DNA of 64,000 nucleotides from Coremacera marginata (Eukaryota > Arthropoda > Insecta > Diptera > Sciomyzidae). The translations under genes were made by a program, and so were the position numbers. Shown one piece after another: positions 21,971 to 33,531 of this stretch (the stretch's first letter is position 1; every line of letters starts with the position of its first letter). The stretch lies in NCBI GenBank assembly GCA_914767935.1, contig OU612045.1, positions 136,382,680-136,446,679 on the forward strand. Reading direction: 5' to 3'. The notes beneath the pieces were generated by a model. That model did no database searches, was not told the DNA's origin, and worked only from the letters and a program-made list of their open reading frames with translations.

Positions 21971-23499
21971 CTAATTTTAACTTTATGCTAAGAATCAGCC
22001 TTTAGTATTTTTTCAACATGCCGAGGTATTGACTAAAACGTAAAAAAAGTCAAATTGTAATGACAAGGCATCTGATTGTGGTAAGAAAAATTAGTTTTTG
22101 ACTGAAACGCTACAAATTTTTGACCGAAACGCTTATTTTGAGGTACAGATGACTAAAATCGGACTTCTATTTTGGCATCTATATTTTTAAGTGTTGCAAA
22201 AAAATTGTATTTTATCTCTCTTTTCTTATTTTAGCATATAACTTATAACCTATAACTTAATAAACATATAAAGGAAAATAGTTCCATGGAAAAAAAGTTC
22301 GCCCACTTAATCTACAGACAAATTATTTCCCCAAAAATTTTCAAATTACTACTGATTGAATCAGACTTGTCTTTTAGTAGATATATATTTTTTACTAAAA
22401 CAGGTCGAAGCTAATTATTTTCGTTTTTTTAAATATTTTTCAAAGTAATATGAAGTGTTGTGGGGAAAAAGTAAGAACGGCTTAAATTTTTTGGTTATTT
22501 TATTTTACTTTTTTTTTTGTTATCAGTTTTTTCAAAATAAAAAAAGCAATTGGTAACTGTAGTCCAATTACAGTAAAAGCGTTTCAATAGAAATTGTAAT
22601 AGATTTTGACCTTTAGCTTTGTGGTAATAAAAAATTTAACGATCACTGGAAATCTTTCTGTCTCCCTTGTTCTTTTATTATTTAATTCAATTTTTAAAGA
22701 TTACATATTCTTAAATGATGTATACTTTTACATATTTATTTTCCCAATATCGTATACTTCATTGTATCGCCATTGTATCGTTCGTATCGCCTCATCCCAG
22801 TAACCTTGATATCGTAACCTTGAAAGCTTGATATGCTATTTTGACATAATGCACTGAACGAAAACATCCTAAAACTAAAGAAAACGTATTAAATTTTACT
22901 TTTTTTAATGCCAAGGAATTTTTTTTTTCCTTACCAAAATGAAAATATCCTTTGAAAGAAAAAATAAAATTAGTTTTGAAACAAAAAGGAGTATGATAGA
23001 AGTAAAAAAAGTTACAAATTGAATACATCAAAAAAATCCCATTCAAGTTCAAGGTAGTGTTCCTGGAAGTTTGACATATTTGTAGATATTAACAGCCCTA
23101 TTCTGAGAGCTTCACAAAGCTCACAAAGCTCACCAAGCTTACAAAATATTTAATATTAACAAGTTGTTAATGTTCCGTATTCTGGTGAAAATTTGAATGG
23201 TCTTTTATTTAGAATTTTAGTAATGACAAAAAGTATCTTAACAACGAGGGACATTTATGTGCTTGGCTAGAGAACTTTTGTTGAAAATTATACAAAAATA
23301 ATGTAAATTATAATATAATATTGAATTAAAACAAAGAAAACTGTGAAAAATTGAAGACTTTTCACTTCTCTTTACTGTTGATAATGAAAAAGATCAACGA
23401 AAGGAAAATTGCACGACAGCGCTATTTAAAACGCCTTTCTGTATAAAATAGCAGCTACTTCTGCGTAGTTCGCTTGACTTTTACTTGGCTTTTAAAAAG
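21971..23499. other. AT-rich intergenic DNA with possible element ends
   Basis: No gene is seen. At 23100-23150 AAGCTCAC/AAGCTTAC is iterated after CCCTATTCTG. A related TTCTATTCTG in complement occurs near 23945-23957, so the SINE at 23500 may sit inside a DNA element. Evidence for that is weak. Confidence 0.35.
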
Positions 23500-23820
23500 T
23501 GGCGGCCGTGGCACAGTGGGTTGAGTTGTGGGCCATACGCCAAAGAACCCTGGTTCGAATCCCACCTGACACAGAAGGTTTTTTCAATTGAATTAATTTT
23601 TCTGTTCGGCCGTCACCTCTCTGCAGACAATGGCAAACCGCAGAGAGTAAAAACTGCAATGAAAAGCTTCTTGAGAAAATAAACCGGTTGGAGTCGGCAT
23701 AAAACATGTAGGTCCAGTTCTCGATCAACTGTGTTCAAACATTTCACAACACAATTGATCATAAGAAGCTCGGTCAAAGTCCTTTCAAGGGCTGAAATGG
23801 CCATTTCGTTTTTTTTTATT
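23500..23820 (+). mobile_element. tRNA-derived SINE, copy 2
   Basis: Same plan as copy 1: A box TGGCACAGTGG (23509-23519), B box GGTTCGAATCC (23552-23562), body with TTCTGTTCGGCCGTCACCTC, and end AAATGGCCATTTCGTTTTTT. It keeps both promoter boxes and a T-run stop, so it is among the best preserved copies. Length about 321 bp. Confidence 0.88.
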
Positions 23821-23993
23821 AAAATTATGGATATTAAAGTTTTAATTAATACAGAATCTAAAGATTTCTTACTTCTATGCATTTTCCATTTTGCTTCCTG
23901 ATATTATAAGCAATGAAATTTTATCAAAACACTTGTTAAGTTAACAAGCAGAATAGAAATGTAAGAAACAAAGATTTCAAAAATTATTTTTTA

Positions 23994-24422
23994 TTAGCAG
24001 GACCCAGTGGTCCGCTGCTTCGCCACGGACGTTTTCTTTTATCAATAAATATATATGACCGCCATTGGGACCCATAGCACTTACATACCAAGTTTCACTA
24101 TGAAAGCATGCACAATTAAGGAATTATGATTTCGTAAAAGTGGGCGTACATATAGTCCGACCACGCTTATTTTTAGTACAGTTACCGACAATAATCACAC
24201 TAAGTTACCAAATTTAAGTTTAGGAAGACCAAAAACCATCTGAAATAAAAACTTTTAATAAATTTATTTGCGGTAAAAGAAGGCGTGGCAAATATAACAT
24301 AGCCTATCAGGATGTAATTCTAATAACAAATCGGTTCGTACCTATATCGACTAAATCGGTTCAGTGGTTCTCGCGTGATTGTGGAACATCCGTGCAGTGT
24401 CACAACGCTCTTATATAATAGA
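23994..24422 (-). mobile_element. Helitron-like non-autonomous element, about 430 bp
   Basis: Read on the minus strand it begins TCTATTATATAAGAGCGTTG (24422 downward). It ends with a GC-rich hairpin (GTCCG and CGGAC arms, 24010-24030) followed after about a dozen bases by CCTGCTAA at 23994. TC start, 3' hairpin and CTRR end are Helitron marks. The flanking bases are T on both sides, as for elements inserting between two Ts. No Rep/helicase gene is present. Confidence 0.75.
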
Positions 24423-24480
24423 ACAGATAGAAGATAGATGGGCGGTAATAGTAGGCATGGCAACATTTCATATATATATA

Positions 24481-24834
24481 TAACCACGATTTGGACCCAT
24501 AGCACCTACATACCAAGCTTCTCTTTGAAAACGTTAACAATTAAGGAATTATAATGATTTCGTAAAAGTGGGCGTATATAGAATCTTACCATGCCTATTT
24601 TTAGTAAAGCTAACGACAATTGGCATACAAACTAAATTACCAAATTTTAGTCTAATACGACCAAAAGCGTCTGAAATATATATTTTTTATTGATTTGGAA
24701 CGGTTTAAGAAGGCGTGGTCCAACATAGCCTATCACGATTTCGTTAAAATTCCAAATCGGTTCTTACCTATATTGTCTAAATCGGCTATGTGGTTCTCGC
24801 GTGATTGTGGATCATCTCTTTAGTGCCACAACGC
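24481..24834 (-). mobile_element. Second, truncated Helitron-like copy next to the first
   Basis: This repeats the interior of the neighbour: GGACCCATAGCACCTACATA at 24492, then GATTTCGTAAAAGTGGGCGT, and TGGTTCTCGCGTGATTGTGG near the right end, ending ACAACGCTTTTC. It lacks the 3' hairpin and the TCTAT start, so both ends are damaged. Copies lie in the same orientation 430 bp apart. Confidence 0.7.
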
Positions 24835-25423
24835 TTTTCTAACGTCCCCTATGCGCCCAATTATCGTAAGCGCCAACATGGAAATTTTACAGGTAACTGT
24901 TTTCTCTGTTTTTTTGTTTTAATTTAAAAATTTAGTTGTAAATTTGTTTATTTTTTATGCACGATTTTATTTTTACTTTTATGACTATGTTGACATATTT
25001 TATAATTAATAAATGAAAAAAAAAAAAATTTCGAAAAACTAGCGCATACTATAATTGGCACATAGGGAATAATATAAAAGTAAAGACATTCAATTTAAAA
25101 GTTACTGCATCGATTTTGCTACGCACCAGCTCAGTCCTTATCGAACAATAGCGTAATTTACTCCTCAATAAAATTAAGTCAGCAGTGTGTATGTTCAGCA
25201 TTTATTAATATGCGAATACACAAGCAAAAACAAATATTTCTGCTACCGCGCGCAAGTATCACTATCGACGAATGAGATTTTATTTTTTTTTTTTTGTGCA
25301 GTTGTTATTTGCATATGTTTTTAAACATCTTTTAGACTCCGTTAAAACAACTGCAGCAGAAGGGTTTGAGTAGTTTTTTTATCATTTTTAAATTAAAAAA
25401 AGAAGTCAACCAAAAAAAAAAAT
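24835..25423. other. AT-rich DNA, nothing recognised
   Basis: No coding sequence, tRNA-like box pair or terminal repeat seen. Confidence 0.45.
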
Positions 25424-25492
25424 TCAGCCTGCATCAGGTTGAACTCACAAACTCTATTACGAAGGTCTAACGTCCTGCGCTGTAGACAATAG
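25424..25492 (-). repeat. tRNA-like A/B-box sequence
   Basis: On the minus strand CTACAGCGCAGGACG (A-box side, 25471-25485) and GAGTTCAACCTGA (B box, 25434-25446) are spaced as in a tRNA gene. No full cloverleaf forms. Upstream and downstream are AT-rich. Confidence 0.4.
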
Positions 25493-25898
25493 AAATATTT
25501 TCGACAAGTTAACAAAGAATCAATTAGACAAACTAGTTATTTGTCAAGAAACACATTTTTTTTTTTAAGGAACATATTAAACTGATACTGAACTGATACG
25601 TATAAAAAAGGAAATTTTGAAAAAAAAAGCTGGAAGATTTTCAAACATTTTTTTTTCGTAGTGTAGACAAAAAAAAATCAATATAAAAATATCTCTGGTT
25701 ATTCTACATTCATGTCACTTAGTTCTTATAAATTCAACGTCCAATTAAAAAACAGTTCAAAATGTTTTCTCTAAAAATTAAGTTTCTAATCTTATCAAGC
25801 ACAACTATAAAAAAAGGAATTACCAGAATATACTTACCTAGAAAACAGACCCATCCAAAATTGTCATTTTTTTGATGGCGAAACCATTTATGCCTTAC

Positions 25899-26831
25899 TT
25901 ACTTACTTACATAGATGGCCGTGACAACCCGTGTCCGGACTTCGACCGACCTCATCAGCTCTCGCCAGGCGCCTCTGCTTTGCGCGCGCCTTCTCCAATC
26001 GGATACACCAAGTGCGGTTAGGGCTTCCTCAGCCTGGTCCATCCATCGGAGACATGGTCTCCCTCGACGTCGTTGACCAGCGACCCTCGCCTCGAGCACC
26101 TTTTTCGCTGGAGCTTCGTCGTCCATACGATGGACATGACCCAGCCAGCGTAGTCGCTGCACAGTTATACGCCGAACTACGTCAATGTCTCCGTAGAGCT
26201 CATACAGCTCGTGGTTCATTTGGATGCGATAGTCATCGCCGACTCGAACAGGACCGAAGATTTTGCGAAGAACTTTTCTCTCGAACACCCCCAGAGCGGC
26301 TGCGTCAGTTTGCGAAACTACCCATGCCTCAGCGCCATAAAGCAGCACAGGTAGAACGAGTGTCTTGTAGAGTGTTAGTTTTGTCGATCGAGAGAGGGCT
26401 CTGGAACTTAGTTGCTTACTGAGCCCGTAGTAGCACCTATAAGCAATTATTGTTCTTCGCTTTATCTCCAGGCTGATTTCGTTGTTAGTGTTAATGGCGG
26501 TGCCAAGGTAAACGAACTCCTTGACTACTTCAAAGTTATAGCTGCCGGATGAAACGTGGGAGTCTAAACGCCGCGCTCCCTTGTTTGTAGACAGCATAAA
26601 CTTTGTTTTACCCTCATTTATCGTCAAACCCACTTCGGCTGATTCCTTTTCGATAGCGGCGAAAGCAGCGGTAACATCTCTCTTGGTTCTGCAAACAATA
26701 TCAATATCATCAGCGTACGCAAGGAGCTGGACACCTTTATAGAAAATGGTGCCATTACGATGCACACCGGCCTTTCGTACGATCCCCTCCATGATGATGT
26801 TGAAGAGATCGCAAGACAGTGGATCGCCTTG
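25899..26831 (-). pseudogene. RTE ORF part 2: catalytic core end, thumb and C-terminal domain
   Basis: This continues the RT in another frame after the deletion: QGDPLSCDLFNIIMEG, then the catalytic LLAYADDIDIV box. The thumb and a C-terminal domain end LRWLGHVHRMDDEAPAKKVL and GRPCLRWMDQAEEALTALG. The last residues (YVSK) and the stop codon are written by the GTAA tail itself, so there is essentially no 3' UTR. An ATG at 26792 opens a 297-codon frame, but homology begins upstream of it. Lost by the deletion is the segment just before the YADD box in which copy 2 reads LSNTCRSVKVGNDLSEAF. Confidence 0.88.
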
Positions 26832-28648
26832 CCTTGTCTAATCAACTTTGCAGGTATACCGAACTCAGACATTGTTGCGTATAGGCAATCCCTTCTCGGG
26901 CTATCGAACGCAGCTTTAAAATCGACAAAGAGATGGTGTGTGTCAATTTGATTTTCGTGGGTTTTCTCCAGGATTTGTCGTAGCGTGAAAATCTGGTCTA
27001 TGGTGGACTTACCAGGTCGAAAGCCACACTGATAAGGTCCAATCAGTGTTTTTGTAATCGGCTTTAATCTTTCACACAGTACGCTTGAGAGAACCTTATA
27101 TGCGATGGAAATAAGACTGATACCTCTATAACTAGCGCAGATTGTAGGGTCTCCTTTCTTAAGTATAGGGCACAGTACACTGAGGTTCCAATCGTCGGGC
27201 ATGCTTTCTGCTAGCCATATTTTGCTGATGAGCTGATGCATGCGCCTTATCAATTCATCGCCGCCGGTTTTAAACAATTCAGCTGACAGGCCGTCAGCAC
27301 CCGCTGCTTTATTGTTTTTGAGTCGTTGGATAGCAACTCGAACCTCTTCATGGCTAGGTGGTGATACTTCCACTCCGTCATCGTCGATTGGTGGCACTAC
27401 ACTGCGCTCTCGATGGGCGGCATTGGTGGAATCGTCGCCAGTAAGTAAATTGGAGAAGTGCTGTCTCCACAATCTAAGCACACACTGTGTATCCGTATTC
27501 AGATCTCCATTTTCGTCTCTGCAAGTGGATGCTCCGGGCTTGAAACCTTGGGTTAGACGCTTAACCTGTTGATAGAATTTTCGTGCATCCTTCTTGCCCT
27601 GGTATACCTCTAGTTCCTCACGCTCACGCTTTTCCTGCTCTCTTTTCTTGCGTCTGAAAAGGCACCTCTCTTCCTTCCTCTTTTCGCGGTAGTTTTCTCG
27701 CACGGCTCGCGTTGCAGCTGACTGCAGCGTTTTTCTGTATGCGGCGTTTTTTACTGCAGTCGCGATGCGACACTCCTGATAGTACCATTGGTTCCGAGGT
27801 TGCGGGCGCCGGAAACCAATGACTTCTTCAGCGGCAGCGCGCATGGAGTGGGATATATGCGCCCAAAGTCCACCGGCGTCGTCGAGTCCAGAGGTTGGTT
27901 GGTTCAGCTTAACCGAGAGTTGAGCGGAGTAAGCTTCGGCAGTCCGTTGTAATTGCAGCTTAGCGACATCTAGCTTTCGTTGCATTCCTGTGCGTATGTT
28001 CTTTGCATTGCATAATCGCATGCGGATCTTGGCTGCAACAAGATAATGGTCGGAGTCAATGTTGACCCCCCGAAATGTACGCACATCTAGAACACTAGAG
28101 GCATGCCTTCCGTCGATTACAATATGATCAATTTGGTTTCGCGTTTTTTGATCAGGGGACAGCCAGGTGGCCTTGTGGATGTCGAGGTGCTTAAATCTGG
28201 TGCTACTAACTACCATATTTCGTGCCGCGGCGAAGTCGATCAGTCTTAGACCGTTGTTCGTAGAGGTCTCGTGAAGACTGAACTGACCGACAGTGGGGCC
28301 AAAGATGCCTTCCCTTCCGACTTTCGCATTAAAATCGCCGAGGACTATTTTCACGTCATGGACCGGAAGGTGGTCATATACGTCCTCAAGACTAGCGTAG
28401 AAAGCGTCCTTGACGGCTTCATCCTTTTCCTCAGTCGGGGCGTGCGCGCAAATAAGGCTTATGTAGAAAAGTTTTGCCTTGATGCGGATCGTGGCCAATC
28501 TTTCGTTCACAGGTGTGAACCGGGAAACAAGGTGGCGTAGTTTCCGGCTAACAACGAATCCACATCCGAATTCGCGCTTCTCCGCATGGCAGCTGTAGTA
28601 GATATCGCAGTGTGCTTGTTTAGAGCAGCCTTGCCCTTTCCATCGCAT
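26624..28648 (-). pseudogene. RTE ORF part 1: endonuclease plus N-terminal reverse transcriptase
   Basis: This open frame of 674 codons is only the middle of the original ORF: coding homology continues upstream (to about 28840) but a TGA at 28741-28739 replaces the Trp codon of the WNVRTL block kept in copy 2. Endonuclease motifs are visible: GDFNAKVG (residues 104-111), then ATWLSPDQKTRNQIDHIVID and DSDHYLVAAKI. A basic, Lys/Arg/Glu-rich linker follows, then RT motifs: KAAGADGLSAELFK, YRGISLISIAYKVLS, QCGFRPGKSTIDQI and LFVDFKAAFDS. After FGIPAKLIR (about 26840) the frame is lost by an 85-bp deletion, and the last 70 or so residues are out of frame. Enzyme role: nick target DNA and copy the element RNA in the nucleus. 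Confidence 0.88.
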
Positions 28649-29074
28649 TTCCTGGATGGCGGTGATGTCAGATTGTATTGTTTTGAGGGCTTCCGCCTGT
28701 TGGATAATCGCACCTTCCCTATAAAGGGTTCGGACATTTCAGGTGCATATCCGTAAATCATTGTCCGTTTTTCGTTTGCGGTAGTCGTCAACGTAATTGG
28801 GGTTCTTATCCGAGGCTGGTTTAGTTTTCATTGGGCAGTAGTAATGTGGCGGGACCCAAACCCTGCGCACATTCCATGTTTAAGGTCTATGTATCGACCC
28901 GCCGCTCAAATTAGCCGTCAAACTGACGGATGCCAGTTTGCCGTTGCCCAGGGAACACCACTTGGAGGTTTGAGTCGACTTGAGACGATTTCGACATGGA
29001 TAATGCTGGCCTCGCCAGGTTGAGGCGGTCAGACACGTTGCCATGTGGAGGTTCGCCCCCTGTTCCCCATTTAT

Positions 29075-31369
29075 ACCTTATTATTTTAAATTTGATAAAC
29101 TTGAATCGGTGTGCCCGGTTCATGCGCATGAATATCAACACACTTCACCAAATACGGTCAATATCACAACTTAGCATGGAAGTTCAAACTAAAAGTAAAA
29201 TCGATTTGAAAACTGAATCACTCGATTGATCAGCTGGTATTCTAGCTACAATACTTTTAGCATCCACTGTTTACCTGTCTTCATTACGCACATATTTAGT
29301 ATTTAAAAGAAACCTGACTGAAACCAAAAACCTAATGAAATGGGTTAAATTAGAGAACGTTTCACATGCTCGTATCTCATAGCTTAGAAATTAAGATAAG
29401 GTAGACAGTTTTTGGACCAGCCCCACACCACTGCAATACATTGACACAAATCACACCCCCTTATTGTTGCGGCTGTTGTTGTTGCTCTTATTATGAAGCA
29501 ACCCTGGCATCAGGTACGACAACAACAAGACAGACAGGTATACATGGAGTGCTCTTAGTTTTGCGCCATGCATGGGAATGAAAAGTTTTTGTTTTCATTG
29601 CGGGTGAACGTGTTTCATCTGTAGCACAACTACAACAACAAAACAAGAGGAGCACAACATCCATCTATCTTCGGTTCGTTGTCAGTTTGTTGTGAGGTTC
29701 CAACAGCAGCAGTAGCAGCAAAAAGTTCCCTAAAGTTGTACCGCTTCATGCGACACCATCCGCCTGCCTAACCTGGGCAATATATATCAGCTTCTATGGC
29801 AGATCAAAACATGTCCATGTGATGCTGTTGCTGCTCCCTTACATAGGAACACCAGTCATTCGAGGGTTTGAGAGGAAAAACGCGGTATTCTTCTCAGCTG
29901 CGGTGCAGTAAAATGAAAATCATGAGCTGCGCTTTTTAGTCGTTCACTTAATTTGTTCTTATTGCGATTCTGCTGTCAGGAAAAAGAAGAATGTGCACCC
30001 AACTTAAGGGTGTGTTTCTTACATGTCGCTCTCATGAAAGATTCAATGAGCAACATAATCGAAGTAAAAACTTTGAGCAAGTCGGTGTCGATGTGGGCGG
30101 CTAGAGTTTGTGGTTTTAATGCATTTGCTGGAAAAGTTATGGCACTACAAATATCCTTCATATATTAAGTTCCCATTTAGTTCACGATTTTAATTCTTCA
30201 ACTTTACCTTTGAAGACTTTTTCTCTTACGACGCAGTTGCCAAATCATGTTAATCTTTAACTTCACTTAACTTTGCTTCATTCGCGCCAGTGATTGGATT
30301 CTGCACATGAATGTTCACCTCATCATCATCCTCAATGTGTACTACGACAGTCCTATATCGAAGGATAACTCACTGCTTAGAGTGCGCTTAACGCCACCCA
30401 CAACCCTGACATCTTGCATTCTCATGCATATGTATTCGCATATACACGTATCTATGTATGTGTCTGTGTGTGAGTGTATTTATACTTTGGCTGTGGTGTC
30501 GCTGTTTCTATGTATGAATAAAGAAAAGTGTAATAAAATTTGATTTATTGCAGACAAGATTCAGGCAGGATGTGTTTTTGTTACATATTTCATATGGCAG
30601 TGACTGAGCAAGGAATGAACGAATGAACGAGCAAAATAACGTTATGATATCCTGGCACAGGCAGCTATAGATTCTTTGTATTTAGTTCATTCGGTTGCCA
30701 CCTTCAGTTGAAGCGCCACTGCAGCGCAATGTATCATTTATCTATCCATCTCTGATCTTGCTCGTTCTCCGCCCACAACTTTTCTGACACTTTTGCGAAA
30801 GTTTTGTTCACACTGCAGGCGTTTGTCCTTCGTACTGGTGGTGCAGCAAATGAGCATGTGTAGCTGCAAGTGTGCTGTATGTGAGTGTGGGTGTGTGTTT
30901 GCTTGTGCGTTGGTAGCAAAAACTTTTCCACACAAGAAAGTGTATTTTGATTTTTGCGCTTGATTCGTGGTTTATTCGTAACACTCTATTTCGATTTCAA
31001 TTCGATTGGTGGTGGGCAGTAAAATAATGATTATTGTACTATTTTTATCGGTGAAGATCCTACAGCAAGAACAAATATTATGTTAATAATATATTTAAAG
31101 ATGAAAGTTAACTAAATGTTATGTACTTTTATTACCGGTGAAGTTCCTACAGCACACTCAAAAAAATTTATTTTATAATTAAAAACCACCAGTTTTTGTT
31201 TTGAAAATTTTAAATTTCTTTAGTTATAAGTAAAATCATTTTTAAAACAAAATAATTGACATTTGTCTTAAGAAACAAAGAATTTTAATTTAAAAATCAA
31301 ATTTTTTTTAATGCTTTAATGCAAAAATATCTAATATGATTTATTGATTCTTTGCTTACTTGTCGACAA
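29075..31369. other. Largely unique intergenic DNA, candidate regulatory region
   Basis: From about 29240 to 31000 I find none of the window's repeats, GC content is higher, and triplet repeats such as GTTGTTGTTGC and CAGCAGCAGTAGCAGC occur. Open frames are short, overlap on both strands and have no domains. Large conserved flanks are usual for developmental transcription-factor genes such as tsh/tio, so enhancers are plausible, but nothing here proves it. Confidence 0.4.
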
Positions 31370-31451
31370 CAGTTCTATAGCCTACAGCATAGAGCGTCAA
31401 GCCGTCGACATTGTCGTAGGTAGACGCAGGTTCGAAACCTCATGGTAGCAG
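31370..31451 (+). repeat. tRNA-like A/B-box sequence
   Basis: A-box-like TAGCCTACAGCATAGAG (31378-31394) and B box AGGTTCGAAACCT (31428-31440). It is followed by a partly duplicated AT-rich stretch: TTAATTTTAATGAAA with AAAACAACC occurs near 31490-31520 and again near 31545-31580. A SINE head or tRNA relic. Confidence 0.45.
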
Positions 31452-32143
31452 AATTTGTATTCCATATTTTTCAACTGGTTTTTGTTTTAATTTTAATGAA
31501 AGCAAAATAAAAACAACCCCTTACTCGTCGTTTTAATACTCGTTAATTTTAATGAAAACAAAAATAAAAACAACCACTTAATCGTCGATGGTGTGAGTGG
31601 CCGCAAACTAATTGTTTTTGCATGTGTATTCGCATGTTCTTTAATGTTCCCTGCAGGAAAATCAACTAATTTAAAACTAGTTGATAAAGTAGTTTTTTGT
31701 CAACCACAACTAGTTGAAATTCTGACTTTTTTCCATAGAACGAACTAACTTATTTTGTATGGCGATGTCCGCTAAATAAGTCAATTGACTTTCGTCTGCA
31801 TATATTTTCAACTACTTGTTAAATTAGTTATATTTAAATTATTTTTTTAATTACTTTAAAATAACCAATTGAAAACTATTACTGATGGCCTAAAGTTAAT
31901 AATATTTGATGAAATAACATGGTTAAATATATATAAACGTGTAATCTAATAAAAATTTGCAATTAAAACATGTCAACATCAGAGTAGTTGCCGCCTTAAT
32001 ATAATTAAATGTAGTTCATATACTGGTTTATTTTAAATTAGTTTTTAATTAGTTGTTTTTAAAAACAAGTTAGTTTGTTCCTATAGGGTTAGAACAATCG
32101 CTCTGTTGACGTAGTTTTTTTTAAGTAAATTACGCCACTTCAT

Positions 32144-32223
32144 TCGATAATAGCTGAGCTGGTTGAAGGAAAATCGACAGACTGGCACGCGAGCGGCCCA
32201 GGTTCAATTCCGGCGATGGTAAC
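32144..32223 (+). repeat. tRNA-like A/B-box sequence
   Basis: A-box-like TAGCTGAGCTGGTTGAAG (32151-32168) and B box AGGTTCAATTCCGG (32200-32213) at tRNA-like spacing. An intact cloverleaf is not obtained. It is different in sequence from the neighbouring head at 31370. Confidence 0.5.
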
Positions 32224-32337
32224 ATTCAAATTAAATATAACAAAATAATTACATATGAATTTTATAAACACTTTGTTACTAAATATCAACAAATATATCA
32301 AATTAACGGGAGCACAATACTCCTAGCATAGCTGAAA

Positions 32338-32465
32338 TTTTTGATATATTCAGTTTGTAATAAATTTTTTTTTCAAAAATACTCCTTTTATTTCAAAAAT
32401 AATTTTGTTTTTTCTTTCAAAGAAAAATTTCACTTTGATATTAAAAAAAGTTTCTTTGGTGGAAA
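32338..32465 (+). repeat. Dispersed AT-rich repeat also at about 49908-50037
   Basis: Both places share TTTTGATATATTCA, AATACTCCTTTT, TTTGATAT(T/A)AAAAAAA and TTCTTTGG(T/C)G in the same order and orientation over about 130 bases. The function and element type are unknown. Confidence 0.5.
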
Positions 32466-32468
32466 AAA

Positions 32469-32850
32469 ATGAATAAACAAGGTAATTTGAACATTTTACA
32501 ACGTTATTTACAGTTCAGTGTTAAAAAGTTGAATGTGCCTGATCGTTGTATCTTTCAACAAGGCAACGATCCTAAGCATACCGCCTTGATGGTGAAGGAG
32601 TTGGCATTGGATAGAACGCCAACACAACTTGACCTTCTTCCGCAATCGCCTGATCTGAATCCTAAAGACCATTTCAAGGATTGCCTAGATCACCAGATCT
32701 GAAAAAGGAAAACTACAAGCATGGAAGTACTCAAAATGGTCATAAATAAGAAAGGGAACACATCACCCTCAAATTTCATGTCAAAGTTGGTGAAATCAGG
32801 GCCTCGGCGTTAAGAAGAAGTTATTAAGGCAAAAAGAAGCCAAACTGCCT
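32469..32850 (+). pseudogene. Tc1-like transposase C-terminal fragment
   Basis: A 77-codon frame (32469-32702) reads LNILQRYLQFSVKKL, then FQQGNDPKHTA and PPQSPDLNP-like LLPQSPDLNPKDHF, the second half of a Tc1 DDE domain. Further pieces after the stop (LVKSGPRR, EEVIKAK) match the C terminus. The second catalytic Asp is replaced by Gly (QQGND for the usual QQDND), and the final Glu of the NPIEH box is replaced (NPKDH). With the first half missing, the fragment is catalytically dead. No inverted repeats were located. Confidence 0.85.
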
Positions 32851-33145
32851 TGCAATGCAGTGAACAGTGTTAGTGTTACTTACTTTTGGTGCGATAAAAC
32901 TGGAATTTTTTTGTTTAATACCAAAAAAAAGAATTGTTTTTTTTTTGTTTTTGTAGATATGTATATACGTAGTAATTGTGAAAATTATTAACAATGAAAT
33001 AAAGTTTAATTTACAGTTATAATATTTTAGTGGTTATAGTTATAATTTGTGCAGTGAAGACAAGTAACTTTTTTTGTGCTTTATTACTTTTGACGCTGAC
33101 AGTATATACATGAATAAGTCTGTCTCTTAAAGTAATGTAGATGTT

Positions 33146-33474
33146 GTGGGCGGCCGTGGCATAGGGGGTAGAGTGTGTTACACTTACGCCAGAGAACCCA
33201 GGTTCGAATCCTCCATCTGACACAGAAAGTTTTTCAATTGAATTAATTTTTCTGTTCGGCCGTCACCTCTTTACAGACAATGGCAAACCTCAGAGAGTAA
33301 AAAATGCCATGAAAAGCTTCTTAAGAACATAAGCCGTTCGGAGTAGGCGTAAAACATGTAAGTCCAGTTCTCGATCGTTTGTGTGGAAAAATTTCACATC
33401 ACATACAACCCAATTGATCATAAGAAGCTTGGTCAAAGTCCTTTCAAGGGCTGAGATGGTCATTTCATTTTTTT
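33146..33474 (+). mobile_element. tRNA-derived SINE, copy 3
   Basis: A box TGGCATAGGGGGTAGAG, B box GGTTCGAATCC (about 33203-33213), body with TTCTGTTCGGCCGTCACCTC, end GATGGTCATTTCATTTTTTT. It has a few small indels compared with copies 1 and 2 (for example an extra ACATCACATACAACC-type insertion near 33395). Length about 329 bp. Confidence 0.87.
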
Positions 33475-33531
33475 ATCTATATACTTTAGCATATATTTTA
33501 AAATTAAAATGAATTAAAAGAAACTGCTAAA

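Larger units (their letters stand above)
25892..29066 (-). mobile_element. RTE-type LINE, full-length insertion, copy 1
   Basis: On the minus strand the element runs from a 5' end GGAACAGGGGGCGAACC (29066 downward), the same start as copy 2 at 55660, to a 3' tail of (GTAA) units at 25892-25912. CCATTTAT occurs at both edges (25884-25891 and 29067-29074), a likely target-site duplication. It encodes an apurinic-type endonuclease and a reverse transcriptase; simple-repeat 3' tails are typical of RTE elements. It is inactivated by a nonsense codon and an 85-bp deletion. Confidence 0.88.

Noticed and set aside
25931..28540. Plus-strand open frames (163, 110, 89, 63 codons) within the RTE element
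   Set aside because: They are antisense to the endonuclease/RT coding frame and recur in copy 2 only because the DNA is homologous.
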